Positions 6,992 through 13,360 of a stretch of 13,360 nt of DNA are shown here, piece after piece. Every line of letters begins with the position of its first letter. The first letter of the stretch is position 1. Source of the DNA: Scatosoma sp045656625. Its GTDB lineage: Bacteria > Bacillota > Clostridia > Christensenellales > Borkfalkiaceae. Position numbers and translations under genes: made by a program. The stretch lies in NCBI GenBank assembly GCA_045656625.1, contig JAZORL010000122.1, positions 1 to 13,360 of the forward strand, given 5' to 3'. Under the pieces are notes generated by a model. That model was not told the origin of the DNA. It saw only the letters and a list, made by a program, of their open reading frames with translations, and did not search any database.

Positions 6992-8395
6992 ATGAAAAAG
7001 AGAACGAAAAGTTTATTCATGGCCATTTCGTTAATGTTGGCTCTATCATTTGGTAAAGGATTCGCATTTGCTCGCCCTGAAAACGTAGCCAAGGCACAGG
7101 GCTCTGATTCTGAAAACGTAGCCGAGGCGTATGAAACTGATTTTGATTGCGCCTTTATTTGTAGCAATGAGAAAGACGCAGACAATTACGTAAATTATGG
7201 CTGTAAGGAGCTTGTCAAATACACAGAAGAGCAAGCCAAGGATGCTGGTATCCCGGAGGGTTTTTCGGGAGAGGTGCTTTCGGTTGTTTCCGACAAAACA
7301 AACCGAGGCATAACCTTGGATTTTTCGTCCAAGAAAATACCCACCGTTTTGGTTGACAGTATTACTTTTAGAGTATACGTTGGCGGTGACGGAATCCCGA
7401 CGGATATATACCCTGAGGTTAGAATTCCAAAACCTAACCAGGACGGTCAATGGACAATGAGATATCCGTTTGCAAATAAGACGGATTCTTGGCAGGAAAT
7501 CGTATTAAAAAGTGATAACGATTCTTTTTTCACGGACAACGTGGGTACGGAATACTTCAACACCCTTTCAAAGGATGGTTTCCTGAATAAGTTTGAGCTT
7601 GCCATTCGTCATAACGGTACAAACGCGACCTTCTATATTGACAGTATACAAGTTGGATTGATTCCAAACGACGGCGTTGCGCCCGTTATTTCGTATAACG
7701 GTGCAAATACGATAGAAATTGCCAAGGGGCAAGAGCTCAATATTGAGGCCTCTGCAACCGATGCTCAGGAGGGTGCGGTAGAGATTGAATACGAATGGGA
7801 AAGCCAAGAGGCTTTAGACGAAAACGGGAATCCGATTATTGGTACTCACACACTTTTCCTTATTGCAAAAGACTACTTTGGAAATGAGGCGAAACAAGCG
7901 ATTACCGTCGTCGTTGCAGAGCCTGATACCATTCCCCCTACGCTGAATATGCGCGTTGATACCATTTATGCAAAAATCGGAGCAAGTGTTTTGTTGACGT
8001 TTTCCGCCACTGACGACCGAGGCTTCGTAACCGTTACGAAGACCTGGTCAAACGGAGCTTTGGATAGTCGAGAAAAGCTCACCGAGGGAACGCATACTCT
8101 CACGGTTACGGCAACCGACGCAAGCGGGAATAAGACCGAAAAGACGGTCACCTTTATCGTGACTGCCGAAGGTGATTCCTCAGACGTAATTATTGACGAA
8201 CAGGATATTTTCACCAGACCGGAAGTTCCCGAAGAAGATTCGTCAGACAAGAGCGAATCTGATGAAAGCGTTAGCGATTCGGAAAATGATAACGACGAGC
8301 AATCGCAAGATCAAGATGCCTCTAAAAAGGGTTGCAAGGGAGAGCTTGGCGGAGTCGGTTTGCTGTCTTTGGTTTTAGCAGCAGGTATGGTTTGA
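6992..8395 (+). CDS. Secreted Ig-like-domain surface protein, C-terminal anchor truncated
   Basis: This 467-aa protein starts 2 nt after the phosphatase stop codon, with GAGG at 6975-6978, so the two genes form an operon. The signal peptide is at about 1-28 (MKKRTKS, hydrophobic, FAFA). Residues 45-227 are a beta-rich region without a family I can name (TLDFSSK, ATFYIDSIQVG), resembling a jelly-roll carbohydrate-binding module. Two bacterial Ig-like domains follow at about 228-310 and 311-392 (TATDASGNKTEKTVTF). Next come an acidic Ser/Asp/Glu linker (about 393-444) and KKGCKGELGG with Cys448. The protein stops 19 residues after this Cys, at AAGMV. The comparable tail of the protein at 10949-13360 has 27 residues after the Cys and ends LLKKKEN. 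The lost basic end, and the fucosidase fragment starting right after it, indicate a 3' truncation. Binding to polysaccharide or partner to the phosphatase is inferred. Confidence 0.88.
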   Translation: MKKRTKSLFMAISLMLALSFGKGFAFARPENVAKAQGSDSENVAEAYETDFDCAFICSNEKDADNYVNYGCKELVKYTEEQAKDAGIPEGFSGEVLSVVSDKTNRGITLDFSSKKIPTVLVDSITFRVYVGGDGIPTDIYPEVRIPKPNQDGQWTMRYPFANKTDSWQEIVLKSDNDSFFTDNVGTEYFNTLSKDGFLNKFELAIRHNGTNATFYIDSIQVGLIPNDGVAPVISYNGANTIEIAKGQELNIEASATDAQEGAVEIEYEWESQEALDENGNPIIGTHTLFLIAKDYFGNEAKQAITVVVAEPDTIPPTLNMRVDTIYAKIGASVLLTFSATDDRGFVTVTKTWSNGALDSREKLTEGTHTLTVTATDASGNKTEKTVTFIVTAEGDSSDVIIDEQDIFTRPEVPEEDSSDKSESDESVSDSENDNDEQSQDQDASKKGCKGELGGVGLLSLVLAAGMV

Positions 8396-8643
8396 AGCCC
8401 ATCGAACCAGCGATCCGACACCGCCAAATCACACCATTCGTCCGCATCGAAGAATACGGGGTTAAACGCGTCCATTAGTTTTTCATATTCCTTAATGGGA
8501 ATTTGAAAGCAGGACTGCGCCCATTCGGCTATCATATCCATGCGCTTGCCCTTCCATTCCCCTGCGAGAAGAGAGTACAAGCCGAAATGTATCATCATGC
8601 CGAATTTCGCTTCCTTAAACCATTGTTTATTATCCATTTTCAT
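8311..8643 (-). pseudogene. Alpha-L-fucosidase (GH29) N-terminal fragment
   Basis: The first 75 residues closely follow the start of GH29 alpha-L-fucosidases: WFKEAKFGMMIHFGLYSLL, GEWKGKR, EWAQS, IPIKEYEKL, FNPVFFDADEWCDLAV. Intact enzymes are several hundred residues long and continue with the catalytic barrel. Here the match ends at about 8419, where GH29 proteins would continue with an AGMKY-like strand. The frame then only reads antisense through the tail of the secreted-protein gene until a stop at 8311. Catalytic nucleophile and acid/base residues are absent, so the product cannot be active. The start at 8643 has AGGAG at 8648-8652 and looks original. An intact gene hydrolysing fucose from glycans, divergent from AraC regulator 2, was probably here. 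Deletion, inversion or an assembly join are all possible. Confidence 0.8.
8346..8427. repeat. Imperfect inverted repeat spanning the gene-truncation junction
   Basis: The plus-strand sequence TTGGCGGAGTCGGTTTGCTG (8346-8365) matches the reverse complement of 8408-8427 at 17 of 20 positions, with 42 nt between the arms. The left arm lies in the secreted-protein tail and the right arm at the point where fucosidase similarity ends. Such a repeat can promote template switching or inversion, and can also produce assembly chimeras. Confidence 0.5.
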
Positions 8644-8666
8644 AGTTCTCCTTTCTATTCATTTCT

Positions 8667-8685
8667 TTGTCTTAAATATAGACAA
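8667..8685. promoter_or_regulatory. Operator-like palindrome between fucosidase remnant and AraC 2
   Basis: The palindrome TTGTCT-N7-AGACAA (8667-8672 and 8680-8685) lies 24-42 nt upstream of the fucosidase start and about 63 nt upstream of the AraC 2 promoter. It is perfect in both arms. The minus-strand TATATT within it is a possible but weak -10 for the fucosidase, with no good -35. Binding by AraC 2 is a guess from position. Confidence 0.35.
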
Positions 8686-8747
8686 TGTTCCAATTTCGCT
8701 CCTAAAAACCTAATCCTTAATAAGTTTTTTATTTTTTGCCTTCAATA

Positions 8748-8776
8748 TTGACTTATCTCTTGATTTATAGTATAAT
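8748..8776 (+). promoter_or_regulatory. Promoter of AraC-family regulator 2
   Basis: TTGACT (8748-8753) and TATAAT (8771-8776) have the ideal 17-nt spacing and lie 25 nt before the ATG at 8802. The position excludes the earlier in-frame ATG at 8736, which would be upstream of the transcript. No block A or B sequence like that around AraC 1 is present, so the two regulators probably use different operators. Confidence 0.8.
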
Positions 8777-8801
8777 AAAAGAAAAGCAATTAGGAGTAAT
8801 T

Positions 8802-9626
8802 ATGTATTCTTACTTTTCAACCTATCCCCCGAACGAAAAATATTCCTATATTTTCTCGAATTATCACTATGGGGATTATAAAGAAGCTCACAATCACGAT
8901 TTTTGGGAATTTTCCGTCGTTGTTAGAGGTTCCTATACGCATATACTCAACAAAAAAAACGAACCGTTTTATCATCATTCTGCCGTATTATTACGTCCGC
9001 GTTTAGACACACATTCCTTGCACAGCGAAACGCCGAACAGCGCCATCTTGAACATTCGTATACATACTCCGTTGGTAAAACAATTTTGCAATAGTATCTC
9101 GGAAACTTTTTACGATGATTTGTTGAAAAAAGAAAATATAAAACTTTCTTTAAATGAACGGCAAGTAAAGAAAATCATAGATTACACTTCTCTTATCCGC
9201 GTAAATCATAGAGAGGCAAACGACTCTACTATTTATTTCCTTATGGCTTATATCTTCGAAAAAGTTTTTAGCCAAAACAACTTTTTAAATGCCGAAAAGC
9301 CGCAATGGCTTACCGATTTGCTATTGAAAATCTTTTCCCCTGAAAATATGCATTGGTCTGTAAAAGATGTTGCCAAGCATGCACCTTTTAGCCATCCCCA
9401 TCTTATACGCTTATTTAAGCAATATGAAGGATGTACGTTAATCGAGTATCTTACACGAGTCAAAATGCAACACGCTTGCGAGCTTTTGGTGTCTTCGGAT
9501 ATGTCCATTCTATCCATTGCTATGGCCTTGGGATATAGCGATTCTAGCCATCTAAATCGTACGTTTAAGAAAATTTACAATCTAACCCCATCCGAATATA
9601 GACAACAACGCAAAAAAATTATATAG
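8802..9626 (+). CDS. AraC-family transcriptional regulator 2
   Basis: This 274-aa cytoplasmic regulator starts at the ATG at 8802, chosen for TAGGAG (8791-8796) and the promoter just upstream. The cupin-like sensor domain is at about 25-85 (YKEAHNHDFWEFSVVVRG, AVLLRP, DTHSL). The C-terminal double helix-turn-helix begins near residue 184 (WSVKDVAKHAPFSHPHLIRL) and continues with SILSIAMALGYSDSSHLNRT, ending NLTPSEYRQQ, the family signature. It shares architecture with regulator 1 (HNHDFWEF versus HSHADYWEF) but is clearly diverged, so they are paralogues rather than a recent copy. It is divergent from the fucosidase remnant and convergent with the lipoprotein phosphatase. Control of a fucosidase or other glycan gene is the plausible original role; ligand unknown. 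Confidence 0.95.
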   Translation: MYSYFSTYPPNEKYSYIFSNYHYGDYKEAHNHDFWEFSVVVRGSYTHILNKKNEPFYHHSAVLLRPRLDTHSLHSETPNSAILNIRIHTPLVKQFCNSISETFYDDLLKKENIKLSLNERQVKKIIDYTSLIRVNHREANDSTIYFLMAYIFEKVFSQNNFLNAEKPQWLTDLLLKIFSPENMHWSVKDVAKHAPFSHPHLIRLFKQYEGCTLIEYLTRVKMQHACELLVSSDMSILSIAMALGYSDSSHLNRTFKKIYNLTPSEYRQQRKKII

Positions 9627-9660
9627 TACAATTTTTACATATTACAAAATCTTATAAAAG

Positions 9661-9693
9661 GCGAACTCTTATTATCCAAGAGTTTGCTTTTTT
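9661..9693. terminator. Terminator between convergent AraC 2 and phosphatase 2 genes
   Basis: A 10-bp stem (GCGAACTCTT at 9661-9670 pairing with AAGAGTTTGC at 9678-9687, one G-T pair) has a 7-nt loop followed by six T on the plus strand. On the minus strand the hairpin is followed by CCTTTTATAAG, a weaker tail. It is best as terminator of AraC 2 and may also serve the phosphatase gene, whose stop codon overlaps the T tract. Confidence 0.8.
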
Positions 9694-10882
9694 ATTTAGA
9701 GAGTAAAATTTCCTTCATGCTCGTAATGTGTTGCGGTTGTACCCCACATTGATTAACAAGATAATTGATAATCGCGGAAGATAGCCTGCCGTCTTCCGTG
9801 GCATAGTTCTCCATCGTACGTTGGTACATAAGCCCAAAGGTTACCGTTATATCCCCAAAAACCATGCGACCGCCACCCTCAAACGCATACCCAAAAGGCG
9901 TTTCCACAATAGAATCTCTCCAACGGTCACCTTGATTGGAAAAAGAGGTTAACTCAAAATCCTTTGCAAGTTCAAAATACGGTACACCCAAAACCCCGTT
10001 AATCAAAAAGGCAAGCGTACCCGTTCTATCCGCGCCTGCGGAACAATGAAAGACTATGGGATAATTCTCTTCCTTGCTCAAAAATGCAAAAATTTGCGAA
10101 AACGCTGTTTCCACCCGTTTGTCATACGCACCAGCGGATTGTGGTATAATCGCATGATATGGATTAAAAGTCACGTTTAAGTAATTACCATTGCCGTTAA
10201 AGGTAAAACCTTCCGATATTTCTTCAGGTTTACGCAAATCAATCTCACTTTTGATTTGCAAGAGTTGCGTCATAATCCGTTGACCATTATCCGTAGCTTC
10301 TTCTAAACGTGCGCTACGATACAATTTTCCATACTCTACTCTTTTGCCGCTTTCCGTTTGGTAGCCGCCGATATCTCTAAAATTATCAACACCAGCCACT
10401 TCTAAAAAGGTCGGCTGATCTTTAGTTTGAAAAGTACCTATGGGCGAGCAAATACCATCCTCGCTAGTGACTTTCCAGTAATACGTGCTATCTGGCAACA
10501 AACAATCCGCCTCCACACTTTGCGTATAAACCGTCGTTTCTTGCACAACGTTATCAAATTGATCATCCGTCGCAATGGATACGGTATATTTTTTACCAAC
10601 GGCATATTCCCAACTCAAAAATGCGAATTGCGAATCATACCGCATAATCCCCGAAACGCGATATTTCCAAAGCGCCTTCGCTACGTCCCCGTCCGTTTTT
10701 CCTTCTAAAAAATTTTGCACGTCCGGGTGCATAAGCGCCACCATTTCCCCATTAGCCGGGGAAAGAAGCGCAATTTTTTCTTCGTCTTGCGAAGCCCCTA
10801 GTTTGCAAGCAGAAAATAACGTCATTTGCATAACGCATAAAAATAACGCTATCACTTTTTTCCACCAAACTCTTCTCATCAT
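9692..10882 (-). CDS. Predicted lipoprotein tyrosine-phosphatase-like enzyme with Fn3-like domain
   Basis: The protein has about 396 residues. Tandem ATG codons occur at 10882 and 10879; the second gives better spacing (5 nt) to a weak AGG, so 395 residues is possible. The N-terminus is a lipoprotein signal: VWWKKVIALFLCV, then LFSAC with the lipid-modified Cys at residue 26, so the enzyme probably sits on the outer face of the membrane. Residues 70-160 are Fn3-like (FAFLSWEYAVGKKYTVSI, DSTYYWKVTSEDG). The phosphatase domain follows: NFRDIGGYQTESGKRV, LYRSARLEEA, IDLRKPEE, and an intact P-loop HCSAGADRTGT with Cys280 and Arg286. It has the same architecture as the enzyme at 5787-6989 and resembles Y_phosphatase3-type phosphatases. 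It follows the large surface-protein gene on the same strand after 66 bp. Substrate unknown; phosphoprotein, phospholipid or phosphoglycan are candidates. Confidence 0.92.
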   Translation of the reverse strand: MMRRVWWKKVIALFLCVMQMTLFSACKLGASQDEEKIALLSPANGEMVALMHPDVQNFLEGKTDGDVAKALWKYRVSGIMRYDSQFAFLSWEYAVGKKYTVSIATDDQFDNVVQETTVYTQSVEADCLLPDSTYYWKVTSEDGICSPIGTFQTKDQPTFLEVAGVDNFRDIGGYQTESGKRVEYGKLYRSARLEEATDNGQRIMTQLLQIKSEIDLRKPEEISEGFTFNGNGNYLNVTFNPYHAIIPQSAGAYDKRVETAFSQIFAFLSKEENYPIVFHCSAGADRTGTLAFLINGVLGVPYFELAKDFELTSFSNQGDRWRDSIVETPFGYAFEGGGRMVFGDITVTFGLMYQRTMENYATEDGRLSSAIINYLVNQCGVQPQHITSMKEILLSK

Positions 10883-10895
10883 GACCTACTATTGC

Positions 10896-10930
10896 ATCCC
10901 CCGAAACCGCAAGATTTCGGGGGATTTTTT
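10896..10930 (+). terminator. Terminator-like hairpin with T tail on the plus strand
   Basis: A perfect 11-bp GC-rich stem (ATCCCCCGAAA at 10896-10906 with 10915-10925) has an 8-nt loop and is followed by six T on the plus strand. Both flanking genes are on the minus strand. In that direction the hairpin is preceded by A and followed by GCAATAG, so it is not a standard terminator for the surface-protein gene. It could stop antisense transcripts or act as an mRNA structure between the two minus-strand genes. Confidence 0.6.
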
Positions 10931-10948
10931 ATGTTAAATTATGCTGTA

Positions 10949-13360
10949 TCAGTTTTCTTTCTTTTTAAGAAGATAAACGCCACCAACAGCTAAAAGACTT
11001 GCCATCGCGCCAATAGAACCAGCAATACCGGAACAACCCTTCTTTGCTTTTTTGCTTTCAGAGGTAGAATCCGTTTCTTCACTTACCTGTTTCCATTCAA
11101 TTGTCAAGTAATACCCCATCGAAATATTCGTCGCTTCAAACGTATAAAGTCCGTCAATACCATATACCCAAGCAACAAATTCATAGCCTTCCTTCACGGG
11201 TACGTCGGGAATATCGGTCGCCGCGAGCATTTCCCCATGAGCAACCTTAACCACCTTCACATTTTCGCCGTCGTCAAAAACAACCGACCAGTAAATTTCC
11301 TCATCTTGCGCAAAGCCTTGTTCGCCCTTGGTGAAAGATACCGTTTTTGCCACCTCTTTATACATATTCCCATACGCAGCAGCCGCCATATCGCTTATGC
11401 CATAAAGAGGAAGTTTCAAATCTTTCTCAACAATAATCTCTGTAATCACCTCATTTTCATTCAACAAGGCTACGCTGATTGCAAAATTGCCATAACCATT
11501 ATAATTGTAGTAAGAGGTAATACCATTCGCGCCAAAGTTTACTACTCGATCATAAAGGCTGATTCCGTTAACGTAAATCTTAGCAAGCATATTCAACGCC
11601 ATATGTGCGTTGCCAGCAGAAATATTTTGGTTGAGATTATCACCATCCGCTCCCATCGGATAATCGGAGCCTTCCAATTGAATAATCACGTAGCCGTCAG
11701 CATAATCCGCGCCGCTTACGTTGATTTTACCCATGTTGTTATCAATACCCCAGTTCGTGTTAAGGCTTGGACCTTGGAAGTCGTCAGGATTCGTGAAGAT
11801 CTTGACAGTTTGCGTTTGCCAGAAGGAAACCTTTTCCAAACTTTCATAGTCCTTAGTTTCGCCGTTTTGCACGTAGTCAACTTTGCTCAATTTATTCGTG
11901 TAGTAATAATTGGGGAATTCACAGCCTTCTTCGATAATGATATAATCGAAGCTTTCTGCCGTATATGCCGCGCCCATAGAGAACGCAATACAATTTTTCG
12001 TTTCCCACATATTTACGACGACAATCTTATCCTCATTACGCGAAAGCTCGGAAGGATACCAACCGCCTGCGTTAAAGACTTGGCCAAGCGTGACAAATCC
12101 GTCTTCATCCGCATCAAGGTTCGGCTCGATCATATGAAGCTTAATCTTGTCAAATACGTTATATTCCATCACCTTGTCAAGATTCAAGAAGATATTCTCG
12201 CCTTCGGGGAATCCGCCTTCAGGTAAGAAGAACAAAATCATATTGTTCACTGCCGTCGTTTCATCGCCGTCGAGGTTCCAGTCTCTAATATGAATAAGAT
12301 TCTCACTTTGATAGCCAACCGCCGTTTCTATATCGAAAATCTCAATAATAGAATAAAGCTCCGTAATCCATGCATCATTTCTCAAATATAAAGTGAAGGT
12401 AGGAAGCTCTACGCCCAAATAGTCCACGCTTTCGGTAAGTGCAAGGGTATGATATTTTACGCCTTCTTCCTTTTCTCTTTCAAACAAAGAAGTATTGTAA
12501 AGTATCGTAATCGTATTTCCACCAATATCTTCCGTGAAAATCGAAACATCCGCATCCGTTAATGCAACCCCGTTAAACGTGAGCTTGGAAAGCATCTTCA
12601 TGCCGTCCGCATCGTTAATATTATAATTCGTCGTGTTATTAAAATTATAATTAAATTGCAATCTAACCGAGTTTTGCGTATCGTTCCACTTAGCATTGTT
12701 TTGTTTTTCTACAATACCAAGAAGATTGGATTCAATGTCGAATGCTTCCGTCTGCCACGTTTCACCGTTATAATACAACGTGACTGCAGGCAAATATTTA
12801 CCACCAAAAGGTGCGCCCTCTTCAATCGTAAAGATTGTGTGCTTCGTTCCGCTTGCAACCGTCAATAATGATTCATCGTAAAGGAACGTAACGGAGTTTT
12901 CATTATCAATTTGAACGAACGTCAAGTCACCCAAAGATTGTCCGTTGATTTTTACAAAGTTTCTGAGTGCTGCAATTATGCTTGCATCATAGCCACCGTC
13001 GTTTCCATCATACGCTTTTGCACTAAAGTTTTCGCTGAACGTAAGTCTTACCGCACGCGTCGCACCACCCCAAACGCTGTTGTTGTTATCGTTGTGAATT
13101 TCCACAAACTCAACGTCAGGCGTACCAAGCTCAGGAACGCTCGGTTCTACAGGCGGTTCAGGATCTACAGGCGTTTCAGGTTCAACAGGTTTTTCCGTCG
13201 TCCAAGACACCGCAAAGCCATTCGCATTCGTATCAGCGGATTGATAGCTATTATTGTAGTAAATAACATCTGCGCTCACTACGTACGTGGTATAGCCGTT
13301 CGTTTCTGCAGGGAACTGTGCGCCTGCTTTAATTTCTACCGCATACACCGCCGTACCGTG
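10949..13360 (-). CDS. Large repeat-rich surface protein with KKGC C-terminal tail (5' end outside window)
   Basis: The open frame has 803 codons plus stop and runs past the window's right edge, so the N-terminus is missing. The GTG at 13348 is internal, not a start. A Pro/Glu/Val linker (PVEPETPVDPEPPVEPSV) lies near residues 57-78. About four diverged beta-rich repeats of 115-170 residues follow. Each has a hydrophobic opening strand (RAVRLTFSENF, NSVRLQFNYNF, NNMILFFL, GYVIIQLEG) and most have a (V/F)NG..L segment and an EEG..LP or equivalent close. Near the end is an InlB B-type repeat (VVFDDG, VPVKEGYEFVAWVYG, TIEWKQ). The tail is KKAKKGCSG (Cys776), a hydrophobic stretch and LLKKKEN, the layout of a membrane-retained sorting signal. 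Role in adhesion or glycan binding is inferred from InlB-type and repeat content. It neighbours, and may be co-transcribed with, the lipoprotein phosphatase. Confidence 0.9.
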   Translation of the reverse strand, partial: HGTAVYAVEIKAGAQFPAETNGYTTYVVSADVIYYNNSYQSADTNANGFAVSWTTEKPVEPETPVDPEPPVEPSVPELGTPDVEFVEIHNDNNNSVWGGATRAVRLTFSENFSAKAYDGNDGGYDASIIAALRNFVKINGQSLGDLTFVQIDNENSVTFLYDESLLTVASGTKHTIFTIEEGAPFGGKYLPAVTLYYNGETWQTEAFDIESNLLGIVEKQNNAKWNDTQNSVRLQFNYNFNNTTNYNINDADGMKMLSKLTFNGVALTDADVSIFTEDIGGNTITILYNTSLFEREKEEGVKYHTLALTESVDYLGVELPTFTLYLRNDAWITELYSIIEIFDIETAVGYQSENLIHIRDWNLDGDETTAVNNMILFFLPEGGFPEGENIFLNLDKVMEYNVFDKIKLHMIEPNLDADEDGFVTLGQVFNAGGWYPSELSRNEDKIVVVNMWETKNCIAFSMGAAYTAESFDYIIIEEGCEFPNYYYTNKLSKVDYVQNGETKDYESLEKVSFWQTQTVKIFTNPDDFQGPSLNTNWGIDNNMGKINVSGADYADGYVIIQLEGSDYPMGADGDNLNQNISAGNAHMALNMLAKIYVNGISLYDRVVNFGANGITSYYNYNGYGNFAISVALLNENEVITEIIVEKDLKLPLYGISDMAAAAYGNMYKEVAKTVSFTKGEQGFAQDEEIYWSVVFDDGENVKVVKVAHGEMLAATDIPDVPVKEGYEFVAWVYGIDGLYTFEATNISMGYYLTIEWKQVSEETDSTSESKKAKKGCSGIAGSIGAMASLLAVGGVYLLKKKEN

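Noticed and set aside
7046..7450. 134-codon minus-strand frame within the secreted-protein gene, and others at 7568-7807 and 7966-8250
   Set aside because: They are antisense frames inside a well-supported gene with signal peptide and Ig-like domains, and have no ribosome binding sites or recognisable motifs.
8503..8751. 82-codon plus-strand frame over the fucosidase fragment
   Set aside because: It is antisense to clear GH29 sequence and overlaps the control region. It has no ribosome binding site and no family match.
8736..8801. Upstream ATG at 8736 for AraC 2
   Set aside because: It lies upstream of the -35/-10 pair (8748-8776) and has no ribosome binding site. The ATG at 8802 has TAGGAG and starts at the usual N-terminus for the family.
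11237..12226. 329-codon plus-strand open frame
   Set aside because: It is the antisense shadow of the surface-protein gene on the minus strand, with low-complexity, basic composition and no recognisable domain.
13346..13348. GTG as start of the surface protein
   Set aside because: The frame stays open to the window edge with typical domain sequence before it, and there is no signal peptide or ribosome binding site. It is an internal codon of a longer gene.

Overview
The window looks like chromosomal DNA from a low-GC Gram-positive bacterium, most likely a gut-associated Clostridia lineage. The reasons are strong GGAGG-type ribosome binding sites, near-consensus TTGACT/TATAAT promoters, AT-rich AraC-family regulators, InlB-type (Listeria-Bacteroides) repeats, and large exported proteins with a C-terminal hydrophobic/KKK tail. 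No rRNA, tRNA, transposase, phage gene or CRISPR array was seen.

Layout. (1) 1-4194, minus strand: a very large exported multidomain protein, cut by the window at its C-terminus, with a TIM-barrel glycosidase-like core and two InlB-type repeats. A 41-aa protein (4208-4333) lies just upstream and is probably translationally coupled to it. (2) 4334-4535: divergent control region, then AraC-family regulator 1 (4536-5396, plus) and its terminator. (3) 5397-5786: a gene-free stretch whose right half is a diverged inverted copy of the control region on the other side of AraC 1. (4) 5787-8395, plus strand: an exported tyrosine-phosphatase-like enzyme and a secreted Ig-like-domain protein, 2 bases apart. 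(5) About 8390-8420: a junction where the secreted protein loses its C-terminal anchor and an opposing GH29 alpha-L-fucosidase gene is cut to about 75 codons. (6) 8644-9626: control region and AraC-family regulator 2 (plus). (7) 9692-10882, minus: a second phosphatase of the same architecture, this one a predicted lipoprotein. (8) 10949-13360, minus: the C-terminal 803 residues of a large repeat-rich surface protein ending in KKGC, a hydrophobic helix and KKK.

How the parts may work together. The recurring unit is a transcription regulator of the AraC (sugar-sensing type) family, an exported cysteine phosphatase with an N-terminal Fn3-like domain, and a surface protein with a KKGC tail. It occurs twice with different gene order. 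With the glycosidase-like protein and the fucosidase remnant, this suggests a locus for surface recognition or processing of host or plant glycans, possibly phosphorylated ones. The strongest new signal is the roughly 120-bp control region duplicated on both sides of AraC 1. It predicts that this regulator controls both the 4.2-kb operon and the phosphatase operon, and represses itself.

Caution: the long plus-strand open frames over 133-4119 and 11237-12226 are antisense shadows of the two large minus-strand genes. The first of these real genes has no stop codon inside the window.
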